Shown: positions 43,801 to 45,754, counted from the first letter of the stretch. The stretch is 64,000 bases of DNA from Accumulibacter sp. (GCA_024235715.1 JACKLW010000013.1:1-64000); one strand, 5' to 3'. Numbers and translations are program-made. Notes: generated from the sequence alone by a model not told the origin.

Positions 43801-45515
43801 GGACGCTGACCCTCGCCAACGTCGCGCTGAGCGCCGGCGCCGTCGTGCAGGTCGCCGACATCGACGCCAAGGCACTGGTATTCACCCCGGCGGCCAACGC
43901 CAGCGGCGCGGGCTACGCGCAACTGAGCTTCCGGGTGCAGGACGACGGCGGCACGGCCAATGGCGGCGTGGACACCGACCCGACGGCGAGGACGCTGAGC
44001 TTCGACGTCACCGCGGTGAATCACGCGCCGGTGGCGGTTGCGGACAGCGCCACGGTCGACGCCGGAGATTCGGTGCTGATCGACGTCCTGGCCAACGACC
44101 ACGACGCCGAGCATCAACTGCTGACCCTGGCAAGTGTCGGCCAGCCACTGCACGGTACGGCGGTCGTCGAGCAGGGACAGGTACGCTACACGCCGGGCAC
44201 CGGCAACTTTGCCGCCGACGATTTCCATTACGTGGTCGCCGACAGCGCCGGAGCCACCGCCACTGGCGACGTCCACGTCAGCGTCGGCGCGCGACCGAAC
44301 CACGCACCGACGCTGGACGTCATGGCCGACGTCAACGTGAAGGAAGGGGAAACCCTGACCGTCTCGGCAAGGGCTCATGACGTCGATGGCGGCGACACGC
44401 TGCGCTATGCACTCGATGCTCCGCTGCCGGCAGGCGCGCGTATCGATCCGCTAAGCGGCGTGATCACCTGGCGGGCGACCGACGGGGACAGCCGCTCCGG
44501 ATTCACCGTCCGGGTCAGTGACGCGGCCGGCGCCTCGGCGACTCGCAGTTTCACGGTGAACGTTGCCAACGTGGCGCCGACGCTGACCGCCGGTGGCCTG
44601 CCAGTGGCTTACGTCGGAGAGCGTTTCACGCTGTACCTGAGCAGCGCCGATCCGGGTGAGGACAGCATCCGCAACTGGCGAATCGACTGGGGCGACGGGC
44701 AGTTCATCGACTACCCCGGCAATCCGCGCCAGCTGGTGCACAGCTATGCCGGCGTGTTGGGACCGCTGCAGATCCGGGCAATCGCCAGCGACGAGGATGG
44801 CAGTTATCGTCTCGATCCTCTGCCAGTCCTGGTGCTGCCGAGACCGCTGCAGTTGCAGTTCCCCGGTCAGGGCATTATCGGCACGGCGGGCACGGCCGGC
44901 AGCGGCCAGCAAACCGGCATCGTCGGCCGATCGCTGCCTGCGTCCGCTTCGCCCGCTGCGGCGCCCCCTGACAGCCCGGCGCGAGCGCAGCCGGGCTTTG
45001 CAGCCGACTCGCCGACGTCGGCAGCGGAAGTCTTCACCGCGCCGGTGCCGCTGATCGATTTTCAGCCACGCCCCGCCGGCTTCAGGCTCCCGGTCGACCT
45101 TCGCCGCAACGGGCATGACGAGTGGCGGAAGTTGTTCGTGACCAACATGGGGAAAAAGGTGCACAATCCGAACGAGACCTTGCGAGTTACGCCCGGACCT
45201 TCGCTACAATTCCGGTCGGCGCCTGACGAGCCTGGGCAGGATGCGGACGACGGTCCGCCGGCAGGAACGCCGCAGGGAACGCAGGGTCGCGGCCCGCAGG
45301 AAACGCCGAAGGGCACGAACAACGGTACGAGCGGCGAGCAAGAGCGTGTCGAGGAAGGCAGTCACGACGCTTCGCTGGAGAGCCTGATGGTGCTTCTGCC
45401 GTTGCTGCCACTGGCGCCGGAAAAACTCAACAGCATACTAGGGAGAAACACGTGGCAGACGAGAAGGTCGAATCGCCAGGCGGCGGCGGTGAGGAGCCGC
45501 AGCGCATCCGAATGA
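13818..45515 (+). CDS. Giant LEPR-XLL surface protein, 10,565 residues
   Basis: A predicted giant modular surface or secreted protein. Approximate order by residue: basic N-terminus; LEPRLLLSA motif at 57-65; DUF4347 at 145-315; five tandem filamentous repeats at 406-1580; discoidin-like segment at 1685-1830; autotransporter-associated segment to 1960; two Calx-beta-like modules to 2205; about 16 CARDB-like modules to 4360; PPC/IPT-like region; beta-propeller at 5265-5505; about nine He_PIG/cadherin-like modules at 5730-6594; RHS-like segment at 6790-7040; dockerin-like segment at 7175-7232; Big_2 and ZU5-like segments; second beta-propeller at 7895-8430; subtilisin-like domain at 8745-9058; metalloprotease-like domain at 9192-9411; two identical VCBS-type repeats at 9636-10067; low-complexity C-terminus. 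There is no PEP-CTERM, LPXTG or extended RTX array. The frame is open over the full length. The start overlaps the upstream ORF, and its 3' end overlaps the DUF3467 gene by 64 bases. A role in adhesion, matrix or flocculation is inferred. Confidence 0.9.
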   Translation: MKIVRRASSAPPRQGGFAANPIVAALRKLVATHRLRKTSAGADVGAAASSTLCFESLEPRLLLSAELLPHPGQLSNSDLPAQSLRFVPPAVQIDLSGRADSPASTTVDGTKAVAPSTDGRTGGAIAASAPAARPPVAVSAESNVVVFVDAGLRDYQTLVAAIPGGQNGAVGGGSGTTEVFVLDPAGDCLQQITDALVGKSGISAIHIFSHGFDGGVEFGADRVDAPVLERHSAQLAGWGRTLTPDGDILIYGCDAGFGPQGDRFLARMADLTGADVAASTDFSGSPLLGGNWQLEKSTGPIEAALPASEPSLDRYQGLLGSRTWDGGGDGVSWNDRFNWSGDLTPGASDDVIIDAAAGDPTINIPAAAGLVQVKSLTTSRPISVLSGATLQAATTIVLNRSMTLSGGTIQGGTVSATGGAKLLASNLGGTLKDVTLQGDAAQSEPTLLDLSGGYGVNVGVSGDLTLANATILLQNYGQLYFSSAAATLAGSGTVLFGDNNSYNSLREVASGGELTIASGITVRGAGGTIGYNAGWGGPANVSVRNLGRIGPDRAGSIALSGAGLVNAGTLQASGGGTLNLLATAWSNSGLISETNATLNLGSSFSTADLGNYSRSGGNINLTGTLNNNGSTLALDAGTGSWNLAGGTIQGGTVSATGGAKLLASNLGGTLKDVTLQGDAAQSEPTLLDLSGGYGVNVGVSGDLTLANATILLQNYGQLYFSSAAATLAGSGTVLFGDNNSYNSLREVASGGELTIASGITVRGAGGTIGYNAGWGGPANVSVRNLGRIGPDRAGSIALSGAGLVNAGTLQASGGGTLNLLATAWSNSGLISETNATLNLGSSFSTADLGNYSRSGGNINLTGTLNNNGSTLALDAGTGSWNLAGGTIQGGTVSATGGAKLLASNLGGTLKDVTLQGDAAQSEPTLLDLSGGYGVNVGVSGDLTLANATILLQNYGQLYFSSAAATLAGSGTVLFGDNNSYNSLREVASGGELTIASGITVRGAGGTIGYNAGWGGPANVSVRNLGRIGPDRAGSIALSGAGLVNAGTLQASGGGTLNVQPASWSNAAGAQITASGATLTLAGAYANSGTISASDATVNLGGSLTLAQLGTFDRNGGTVNLTGTLNNNGSTLALDAGTGSWNLAGGTIQGGTVSATGGAKLLASNLGGTLKDVTLQGDAAQSEPTLLDLSGGYGVNVGVSGDLTLANATILLQNYGQLYFSSAAATLAGSGTVLFGDNNSYNSLREVASGGELTIASGITVRGAGGTIGYNAGWGGPANVSVRNLGRIGPDRAGSIALSGAGLVNAGTLQASGGGTLNVQPASWSNAAGAQITASGATLTLAGAYANSGTISASDATVNLGGSLTLAQLGTFDRNGGTVNLTGTLNNNGSTLALDAGTGSWNLAGGTIQGGTVSATGGAKLLASNLGGTLKDVTLQGDAAQSEPTLLDLSGGYGVNVGVSGDLTLANATILLQNYGQLYFSSAAATLAGSGTVLFGDNNSYNSLREVASGGELTIASGITVRGAGGTVGYNAGWGGPANVSVRNLGRIGPDRAGSIALSGAALVNAGTLQASGGGTLNVQPTALANFVTGTLTGGAWEVFAGSTLRLLLTSPIVSNAASLVLDGANANFYRDAGTTSALSALSSNVSGGSLTLRNGAGLALASDFSNSGMVIIGTNSLLQVGSGDQYAETVLGFSSQYSSSSWSAAQALGTSDTVSYGDRPTSWAPSSFNGTLEFLTLGFVTPVFASGATIRETSGNGFVYQIDAVDTSDVTHTVWSGTDTSQPGTPVDFSVSWAPTPYLVKGLKIYVDTSHDLNAWEEIDSVRLRARLASDSYVQQAGSTLLDGGRLSAPGIVKLLGGSLSGSGSIDADLANSAVIDPGSPLGTLTVAGDYSQTASGVLDVELGGVSAGSQFDQLAIAGGATLDGTLDVALRNGFTPSSGDSFAIASFASRSGQFARISSPSAVLRANYTGSDLTLLSEVPGIKVNPTFGLTTSEAGGAASFSVTLDTAPTAEVSIALSSDNPAEGTLSTSALVFTPQNWNLPQTVTVTGVDDQVDDGDVVYHVLTAPAVSADPAYAGFNASDVTLTNLNDDHAGFVFSATSGLATAESGSSATFTVALAARPTANVSFALASGNGNEGTVLPAHLTFTPQNWNVAQTVTASGVDDQVVDGDVAWTIVTAPAVSSDLKYQGLNPPDVSLVNHDNDTLDLRIANLSLAPAAGLQSGGTVVVSWTVANVGSVATNRSFSDLLVVRNATSGQTLLSTPVLYDQNASANGPIQAGGSRQRQYSLRLPDGLAGVGDLSFSVTLNAYGEISESSPAASNNTASTTQTATLAPYPDLQVRNLRVQPATGLLSGSPLVVLWDDVNTGNGATSGPWVDRVTVKNRSTGEVLLSTAVAHDPALAANGPIAAGGTHSKQYTFTLPDGLRGVGDLEVTLLADANGNLFELNPAGNGEANNAAVVTTTSTLATYPDLEVVNLRIDPPGGLVSGASFTVRWEDGNSGTRATSAGWTDLLIVRNTSTGETLASVSLPYEPAATGNGSITPGGTRARQYSYQLPDGQRGVGQIQVTVSVDGSQTVFENNAGGTAEANNTAVLTRSSALAAYPDLQVSGLSIDGPDGVVSGGAVTVRWDDDNTGSGATAGAWTDLLVVRNTTSGEILVNRALTYDPTVAGNGNIAAADKRARQYSFQLPDGAAGVGQLLLTVTADTGNALFENNAAGSAESNNVASLGTASVAGAYPDLLVSDLVFDPASVLQSGDVVTLRWNDSNSGGRATSGSWNDYVTVTNLTTGETLATGAVAYQESDAGNGAIAGGASRSRVFAFTLPSGLRGSGQLQATVSSDWFNQIFEYNTAGAGGTSTAEANNSASVTANAQLAPAPDLQVTGLAVTPAVGLQSGDSVVLQWDLANTGTGAVGTAFYTHVDVFNRQTQQQLDGFDLLYDPTPAGNGAIGRGDARSQQLAYTLPRGDAGAGDLLFTVTADYYTQLSEYNTAGAGSTSTAETNNAASVTVNSALAPYADLAVSGVTAPALTIGDPAPVTISWSVANVGSAATTVADWVDTIIISPDADPSHGTVLKAFAHQGALATGAGYARSETFLLPAQFQTHSHLFVRTDAGDAVFENSLEADNFGEAANLFDVAPIPYADLAVSAVAAPASGASGQAIQVSWTVSNQSPHAIGTTNSGFWADSVYLASDPAGKNVVAGLGSFDHLGALAVGGSYTHTVSASLPDGLSGTFYVVVRTTGPYEFIYTDNNSAVSGPLAVAFSAPPDLVPTRLAATTPGSTAALTTASAGDKIDVSWNVQDVGAGDTKGQWVDSIALREVGGTRSFTLGVFNYAASLQAGKFYTRTEQLQLPGNVQGLFQLVLTTNAGLFPIFENGATGNNTLVDAQTLTLTVPPNPDLQVFSIDNAPATANAGGSVALDYTVINQGTVEARGHWTDNVYLSLKDHLDGSAIFLGSFDNQSALMPGDKYQGHTDNLPVPKRLGGPAYLIVYSNAGGTVDEFPRADNNTLVQSIYINPEPPADLVTSLVTAPNQTFDGTTIDVSYHVSNLGLETTDRGNWTDTIWLTRDPTRPNVTKGDVLLATLPHAGVLGNDPSIIAPPVGYDVSTQVTLPKHISGQYYITAWSDSFDVVLKSTQDVNINPDDPGQLNNDNYKARPITVLLTPPPDLVVTTVAPQASAVGGDDFSVQWTVQNKGTSATEDSVLFDQVYLSDKPVFVPPLGGQNVGNQWFLGSVEHDGVLAASGSYTAQHTFKLSPEISGRYVIVVTNTGGTVIDPGKDPRFSVAVGTYFAPTWEGPYTDDNVAAAATHVTPLPPADLLVTSVTAQVPNHSGETTSVSWTVENVGAAAWSGTRYWLDDVYFSRYPTLDPSRDVFVGQFAHSNDQPLASGASYTQSASFVLPKGIGGTAADPQTFYVHVVTDAGGTVNTHGRDNDGSRGTFTILGYEDASNNRGTGTLPVIYREPDLQVTDLLVPAASVHSGDLLPVTWTVSNLGNRDTREGNWTDRVFLSTDASLDSGDTQLGEISHSAILRTGEQYSTTLDVRLPDGIGGDFHVLVFTDATVRGTNGLPGVSGGTSMGSVPEFQGEGNNLTAAPLPVILAPPPDLEVTALLALGPDPAQPGHVLSGQSFTVTYTVSNNGSGDTPDRQAAWDDRIYLSRDQFLSDADVYFIDHHHSGGLAAGASYSNTVTLKAPRNMSGPWYVFVISDAPNPNSPRGLVFEGDREGNNATATATPLLIEQPPPSDLVVDSISLPQGAMAGDPIHLGWTVSNVGVNAASGAWSDTAYLSADNIWDIGDRPIGRFSFSGTLQPGGSYDASLDANLPPATPGSYRVIVRSDIFDDILESQELNNRTTSADLLKVSVPELHLGVALSTTLDTGEDRLYQVTVGQGDTLRVDLTSADARAANVLFLRYDALPTGSTYDAAYQQALQANQFAVIPSTTAGTYYVLIHGQSEPSAGTPVSVLAHVLPFGITDIVPDKGGDSRYVTTTILGAQFDAQATVKLIRPGFAEYEPVSYQVIDKTRIIAIFDLRNAPHGLYDVKVINPNGDTAVAPYRYLVEQALPPDVSIALGGPRVVWAGQSGLYGFTLTSRTNVDIPYVEFQYGVPGLPLNGGVPYLGFTTSVSGAPDIANVPWAGVLPGANSNGQLLSTGYAIDFADRSNTTFSFLVQTYPDGLPPGAYSEQPGVTAFAFNIMGAATPLTRDEYIAQQRALAATLRASIIKDPGASSALRNLAADPSLWTGLYLEALVQAGLLRAVDEPPAVHDNPLLVSLQAMLTAGILAGPAGQQIITDGNLVHFFDQVRTWYGEDPSQTTPYSTVKQDLVSPDDPTSYWSFDPPPASDFNLRQSAPTHYEGFYVYVPWANDWDFPTHPDHGDSDETHPENPNFLNVQAPNFAPFFTGTGRAGQAAVNGPLAFGSEQFVPQGQREPYTIQFQNGANAAATVGEVRVVSQLDANVDPRSFRLGDLQLGDLQVHIPSDVGSFQGDFDFTRSRGFILRVSAGIDIGSNTVTWLLQAIDPLTGEVVSDPARGLLPPDNAQGAGRGFVTYTVLPREGLATGTQISAQARVLFNTTAPLDTVQITYTLDGLAPTSTLTSSPVVQGGGDYRVQWRARDDDGGSGVKSVSIYVAEDGGDYAIWKSRSTEAAAIYNGRAGHSYQFLALATDNAGNQEQPTAGKQVPSDESQASLGGLPTVSGTSRDFGLPPAPSSQAAVNPLFVQAEQGIPASLSPSHLPEFQKVLSPFSGQVFANGFTQSGADIGPLAILVLPDGSVLASGGAARNQLFRFNSDGGMAATPLATLAQPIYDMALDGSGNLIWATTGGGPLLKLDATSGEILGQFGDGLTQSLAIQPGSGLIYLSSGTGIEVFDPGSGIFTHFSDIRVGSLAFASDGTLWAATWPHNQAQIIQFSGTPVKPRLMLEFNADVDSLAFGLPGSQLEGLLFVSHTEESMAGAGSELTMVDLATLKQVVVASGGTRGDQLKAGADGRVFISQSHQIDVLNPLRPPHVARSNPPADTTLTLPFTNVAVTFDEDMLADSAADPHSVLNPENYRLLGDLVGAVPIRAIAYDQASRTAVLSFTPLLADHYQLQVSTRLHSSAGLALAAPYSSAFTAIGDLSAVLGLEFSLARSDRASGTVSFDVTVSNHSQHRLLLPVVLQLTPLQRFAGEPLGSQGRAADGSWLIDLSGNLPANGILDPGQSTTGRTVSVLTPDRQPVAFDPGVSGLLAGNHAPGFSSLPPTSATVGELYSYQPLAADSDGDRLSYLLVRSPSGMVVDATTGLLTWTPTPASPEQATAVLQVYDSGGAYDTQAFTVAVGGVNRAPAFVALPEQIRGKEGQLLQVPIEATDPEGDTLVYWTEHLPPGAVFDAARHALVWTPDFASAGTYSDVRLLVSDGLHTLSATTTVIIAPTPQPPTFVKPANFTGREGDPIRIQLRASDVHGAALSFSSNLLPPGAFLDPQSGLFQWTPDATQHGVFSVPINVSNGQASSSQTLAIVVLNANAAPVFEDLGDFQIPEGQQIRFRAQAFDADNPTWIAPDRAADGTLVHSEVGRASLSYVASGLPAAATFDPETLIFTWTPGHDDAGQHIVTITATDDGDGTGQPLSAVQRLTLTVLNVNRAPQVNFIANTHMDHDTLLRIPVQVVDPDGDPLSLSLVGLPAFGQFVDHGDGTGELAFEPGRDDRGNYTLSLRAADNGDGNGPGAILSGSQSFVLSVDAANVPPHLAPIGNKVALVGQALQFTVQAGDGDQEPLAFSAVGLPGNASIAPGPVYGEAVVNWTPTAADVGNYTVLVKVVDGGNGDPAQSLSDQRTFTLAVRSSNQAPAWVSSPNPTAPAGQTMTLQLHAVDADQDPLSYSAANLPVGATLDPLAGILSWTPQLVQVGRYDNIVLTASDGNLASTRTMSITVTPVNQAPRFIPLPVQSGREGTLLQFTLGAADPNQDSLTYSATSSLPAGVTLEAQTGRVQWTPDYQQAGDHTLAFTVTDPGGLTDSLAAQLRIDNVDRPPTLQVDNHGLVVGQPFTLQLTGADPDLATTLSYSASGLPAGATLDANSGRFVWTPGPSQTGDFPVQFSVSDGELAVTLPSVLRVTFDPLPPQVLIELTPSFPGVPGSPVVVHAAANSIAPIAGLTLAVDGQPLLLDAHGRATYVPATAGHFAIVATASDADGRVGTAASVLKVRDPNDQLAPRVSFDNLVSGSTLSGALDLRGTVSDSNLDAWVLELAPLGSDRFTTLASGDSPVSGVLYALDPASLANGVYHLRLTASDISGRVTGTETVFDANTASKPGSYRQSDIDLSVNLGGTRVDLVRSYDSLQRDVAGSFGQGWRLANRDSDIQTSVVPTGDESRGSYNPFQQGTRVYLTLPDGRRVGYTFAPEKHTLSGITFYTPAYQADPGVDYRLDSAGAVLIRGPKGFYDAQTGQAYDPSSGQFDGPQYTLTAPDGTAHLLSAANGVEQQVLPGGVRLTFTDDGISSSTGESVQFVRDASGRVSQIIGPDGRRVLYAYDALGNLASFHDTSTQESRRYGYAGSDAHLLILATSPSSQTGNAIDYGATVNAVPVLADLGGPGQFSGTPYHGTLAAGASDLLSFNLRPLEIRSTLKGTVLLGVELRADAGSGLQPAAPSIAGLTPLLQHSGNGSAFALFAVSDAGLGLIRIAGSDAGTAGAYTLQVFVAGDANQDGRVDGLDSALVAQALGSSSGQAAYVRAADVNRDGTINGDDAQLLGGDFGFAAIGPPLAQSSAALTHIDLPASIDLTTLASDPAGDPLFFGIVGAQHGTATLAPGGRSVSFLSDPGFAGQGSFQFFADDGYGRSAVATVVVDVSTAPLINLDFQERAPRLQLGVIGSWDATWDASVGDFVPTGPPPVVTPVDFQFNVVGDFADQQGVLLPSSYLSFHSTDLSVAGVSSNGLLHAVNNGTTTLVVSSHGVQAATAVTVGIPQDTLGQYLYALGLNAYPGAVTLSSNGGSRQMQVFAEADTTLSMDLTAAAAGTRYFVNHPGVVDVSADGLITAVAEGSATLTVINGPAESLLPVRVAAPAPTGPAVLGSAGGVVTSADGSYVALPPGDLHADTSVSLTPATLAQLPQAVPDGFRFAAAFNLDVGDDALAVPLQLHVKVDPSIPVGATVYFYQAGEYLNDDGTTRPIWWQVDSGEVGSDGMAHTHSRPFPGIKDKSQYLVAYPTVDLGRLQLEAALTQQLVLTVSLASASGTLVGTLGAVSAAGILATLAVPSAPSPLPFAIQVVPQDGLPITTVSNFQIDPGQVSDFATKITPPPTLPPTAPHITSVSVDLTRTDPATGELLHEVVLTGSHFTDSGQNPDELSVSFILPGPFNSKKTTTVSPTSGSTATELHVIVPASVVLGLAQIKVTRTDAHQSFKNGSVVFNFFTVDSNAATINSEGTYVFVALPEGKYTPAGVEGDLAVLNGSPVLGELGDLIARIPLDSAEDNPFPRDVAITPDNTRAYVTLRGSGRVAVVDTVALQQINTNTAPPPASNKPITGSLHVDPELFGVEVIRATPIRATIDIANLASWKLSLLPLNGGGSPIQLATGNANVNSGVLTTFDPKSHATGNYRLELVATRKDGLAFVDSSVYIYSNQFPSDSIRLPFGAQPYGIAIDPAGKYAYVAAQSPYLIMGVASSYLFQIDIDPASVNYNRVVQNIRVGGEVSLSGVDQSSQQSFASASKAPSGLRNVAVSADGLHVYVTAPNENTDPNGGHSWTKLAGNLVDIDLNKLKAGDPAAIKYIPGSRETYGVAVTPGRQDVGFTNAEADALGVFVTNFAAGQKRTIPLDLDKLATRLNPQLAVHNASGIVFTPDGGYAFVAARADQVNKVFGGEFNGASLNASGVSGYLDQSANPLYEAGNVAIIKDPLSDHPQVVAATRPTPYGFPVDLALSADGRYLYVSYQGLPTSAGSGGVMVFDARAMLQQVQLQLSTDPSGRDMRKYAIDDLPLVNGNRAANAQIDLRADYLLHTDTLADGSRVTAFGIPAGSNRPPVLTGGFPGGIAVQTRSYPLSVYDASGDSTPETVFQHGVLKISFGIPSSGLPGVVKDMQLRAKPTGGGADVLLKTYTGQQLQVTDELLNLDALVTVPVEGYYKIYLHIEYENGAAGEDVGFKPMTVQGDRASLSAPNVASDGIIRGSFAPQTYNLSDYVNDGVVIYGGGGTDTLNLGVLPAHLTSIDGISLSAFTNAWSSPPSQAIYRGTAFDYLCLDTGQEIYCQGIERLQFADGSVKELQVHPTDPLFNLQWNLAVTDTPDAWRFTTGSSKILIVSVDNGLPAAPAAVADLDPARVDASRPGAVSSSGSDSHGHQSISIMSAIVNNALGVAGINWTSPVLVEDPYNAASSANFSVSDALAYAVAKGYDHVVFQGGIQGEGWLTSGGTQAQLQQLIAANADYALFAVAAGNGAVDIAITDPPDPVLSGGVARFAATNANVIAVGALIANASDAFTTPVSSLTMTAWVQNATAVSRASYSNFGPTLTLMAPTDSPAVIGNGTVLGNWPGLTPASNGALFFNGTSAANPNMAGYASLVWSVDPQLSGTRLRQLLIDTAAPLSVTRTTSTLALKADVAADVAATSISVSDTAFVPNGKTLPTPQIWVLTVGSEDMLVTAMTPVVGGSTYKVVRGYNGTTIAAHSTGASIVRSASSGAVANVGGIPGTVQDPAYGYGLVDVGSAVRRAFALASNANVANFYLDNGTRNLAFPDTGTVTVSGVGAAGITMATLDASATNPQAALDLWSSRLQGTASMQIGVSVEDLPDGQLGEARIDAVGADGLPTAGTIVLDRNASGVGWFVDPTPLDNSEFSTTLDSTAFLASGASDAAGKYDLLTVLLHEEGHLLGFNPQTAGFSAQVGTVAGSQVFVGPGFTARLSADGQHLAGSSYPDDLMNDVLAPSVRRLPSAMDVQVIAAVRSDSLAPSHPDAAFPAAVVTGTVVSAGNSLAVGSGQAAVPALLLAAPPASPTGNNGFSITGGGSPLAGWTENGSVATTASTATLSENATVTSGLSQTFVVPVGATSLEFTISSSDFRTNLAGNPPDAFEAALLDASGHPVIATASGLSLTDAFLNVQSSGDIFFAPGVSVSGRSASGQVAALNSPITVTADLTGVAAGTQVTLYFDLLGFGPYDSSLTLADAHFGLANGNHAPVAVDDRLAVNEDVATVLDVLANDSDAEHSPLTATLVDLPAHGVLTQAAGGAFLYTPAANYSGADIFTYRASDGLLDSRLATVSLSIASVNDAPHGSSTSIVTLEDTPAVLEAADFGFSDPGDTPANALKAVIIDSLPAAGTLTLANVALSAGAVVQVADIDAKALVFTPAANASGAGYAQLSFRVQDDGGTANGGVDTDPTARTLSFDVTAVNHAPVAVDDRFAVNEDVATVLDVLANDSDAEHSPLTATLVDLPAHGVLTQAAGGAFLYTPAANYSGADIFTYRASDGLLDSRLATVSLSIASVNDAPHGSSTSIVTLEDTPAVLEAADFGFSDPGDTPANALKAVIIDSLPAAGTLTLANVALSAGAVVQVADIDAKALVFTPAANASGAGYAQLSFRVQDDGGTANGGVDTDPTARTLSFDVTAVNHAPVAVADSATVDAGDSVLIDVLANDHDAEHQLLTLASVGQPLHGTAVVEQGQVRYTPGTGNFAADDFHYVVADSAGATATGDVHVSVGARPNHAPTLDVMADVNVKEGETLTVSARAHDVDGGDTLRYALDAPLPAGARIDPLSGVITWRATDGDSRSGFTVRVSDAAGASATRSFTVNVANVAPTLTAGGLPVAYVGERFTLYLSSADPGEDSIRNWRIDWGDGQFIDYPGNPRQLVHSYAGVLGPLQIRAIASDEDGSYRLDPLPVLVLPRPLQLQFPGQGIIGTAGTAGSGQQTGIVGRSLPASASPAAAPPDSPARAQPGFAADSPTSAAEVFTAPVPLIDFQPRPAGFRLPVDLRRNGHDEWRKLFVTNMGKKVHNPNETLRVTPGPSLQFRSAPDEPGQDADDGPPAGTPQGTQGRGPQETPKGTNNGTSGEQERVEEGSHDASLESLMVLLPLLPLAPEKLNSILGRNTWQTRRSNRQAAAVRSRSASE
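13983..14013 (+). other. LEPR-XLL motif of giant protein 1
   Basis: The encoded SLEPRLLLSAE lies about 56 residues from the start, after a basic stretch with no ordinary signal peptide. The second giant gene has LEPRILLDA at nearly the same distance from its start. In the family this motif sits at the N-terminus of very large repetitive proteins, and it is presumably a sorting or processing signal. Confidence 0.85.
14245..14770 (+). other. DUF4347 domain of giant protein 1
   Basis: The encoded segment begins VVFVDAGLRDYQTLVAAI and contains IHIFSHGFDGG and ILIYGCDAGFGPQGDRFL, then ADVAASTDFSG and a closing GNWQLE. These are the typical DUF4347 signatures. The domain occurs near the N-terminus of giant adhesin-like proteins. 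The conserved SHG and YGCD strings look like a degenerate peptidase or hydrolase fold, but no activity is established. Confidence 0.85.
15033..18560 (+). repeat. Five near-identical tandem repeats in giant gene 1 (717 and 780 bp units)
   Basis: Units begin at 15033, 15750, 16467, 17247 and 18027, giving periods of 717, 717, 780 and 780 bases (239 and 260 codons). All share a core of about 520 bases that starts GGTIQGGTVSATGGAKLL. The first two units end with one linker type (ATAWSNSGLISETNATL) and the next two with another (PASWSNAAGAQITASGATL). Inner copies look identical at DNA level. The first copy carries several synonymous changes at its 5' end. The last has changes near its 3' end, including I to V and G to A. 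This pattern indicates recent duplication or gene conversion. Confidence 0.95.
20430..26900 (+). repeat. Block of about 16 diverged CARDB-like modules in giant protein 1
   Basis: About sixteen encoded modules of 110-150 residues each start with a PDL-V or ADL-V string (for example PDLQVRNLRVQP, YADLAVSGVTAP, PDLVVTTVAPQA) and contain a V-W-x-V-x-N-x-G strand typical of CARDB (cell-adhesion-related) Ig-like domains. Unlike the first array, they are strongly diverged at DNA level, so this block is old. The second giant gene enters the same kind of module (PDLKVEDLALTPP) just before the window ends. Confidence 0.8.
34180..34940 (+). other. RHS-like segment in giant protein 1
   Basis: The encoded sequence shows the start of an RHS/YD-type shell: DLSVNLGGTRVDLVRSYDS, then FGQGWRLANRDSDIQ, LPDGRRVGYTF and a YD-like repeat region (VQFVRDASGRVSQIIGPDGRR, LYAYDALGNLASF). 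RHS proteins normally carry many such repeats and a C-terminal toxin. Here only a short stretch is present, and it is followed by other extracellular modules, not by a toxin. Confidence 0.7.
35341..35515 (+). other. Dockerin type I-like calcium-binding segment in giant protein 1
   Basis: Two EF-hand-like loops are encoded about 25 residues apart: DANQDGRVDGLDSALV and DVNRDGTINGDDAQLL. This spacing matches the duplicated loops of dockerin type I. It could mediate cohesin-like contacts or calcium-dependent folding; no cohesin domain is visible in the window. Confidence 0.75.
40050..40990 (+). other. Subtilisin-like (S8) protease domain embedded in giant protein 1
   Basis: The order D, H, S of the S8 family is visible: D8771 in ILIVSVDNGLP, H8805 in SDSHGHQS and S9015 in FNGTSAANPNMAG. 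The oxyanion-region string AVAAGNGA is also present. The region just before it carries a GGGGTDTLNLG string like a single RTX nonapeptide. The triad looks intact, so the domain could be active and process the giant protein itself or other surface proteins. Activity is inferred. Confidence 0.75.
41390..42050 (+). other. Metalloprotease-like domain (HEEGH) embedded in giant protein 1
   Basis: The encoded LLHEEGHLLGFN holds an HExxH motif at about residue 9329, in the setting of matrixin-like proteases (HExxHxxGxxH). The third ligand position is N rather than H or D. A downstream DDLMNDVL followed by RRLPSAMDVQVI resembles the Met-turn region. The altered third ligand makes activity doubtful; it may use another ligand or be structural only. 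Confidence 0.6.
42723..44018 (+). repeat. Two tandem 648-bp repeats (VCBS/cadherin-like) in giant gene 1
   Basis: Units start at 42723 and 43371, each 648 bases (216 codons), and a partial third begins at 44019. The encoded unit starts NHAPVAVDDR and contains VLDVLANDSDAEHSPL and LLDSRLATVSLSIASVNDAP, as in VCBS or Cadherin-like tandem domains of large adhesins. The two full units appear identical apart from one codon near the start (L versus F). The duplication is therefore recent or kept uniform. Confidence 0.93.
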
Positions 45516-45754
45516 ATACCGCGTCGGTGAAGAGCAGTTATTGCAACATGGTCAACGTGACGACGACGCGCGAGGAAGTGGTCATGAACTTCGGGGTCAA
45601 CGAGAGCTGGGACCGGGGCGCCTCGGAGTACGACGTCAGGCTGGAGCATCGCATCGTGATGAGTCCGTTCGCCGCGAAGCGTCTGGCGCAGATGCTCGGC
45701 AAGCTCGTTGGCGAATACGAAAGCCGCTACGGCGAGTTGAACCAGGGCAGCTAG
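45452..45754 (+). CDS. DUF3467 family protein
   Basis: This 100-residue protein is of the DUF3467 family. It has YCNMVNVTTTREEVVMNFG near residue 30 and HRIVMSPFAAKRLAQMLGKLV near 65, the two conserved parts. It starts at a GTG with GGGAG six bases upstream, inside the last 64 bases of the giant gene, in a different frame. That overlap suggests coupled translation with the giant protein. The family's role is not known. Its position between the giant gene and the export-like cluster suggests a small cytoplasmic partner or chaperone. Confidence 0.88.
   Translation: MADEKVESPGGGGEEPQRIRMNTASVKSSYCNMVNVTTTREEVVMNFGVNESWDRGASEYDVRLEHRIVMSPFAAKRLAQMLGKLVGEYESRYGELNQGS

Noticed and set aside
45300..45515. 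C-terminal sorting signal (PEP-CTERM or LPXTG) on giant protein 1
   Set aside because: The C-terminus has a short hydrophobic LLPLLPLAP but no PEP or LPXTG motif with a helix and basic tail in the right order.
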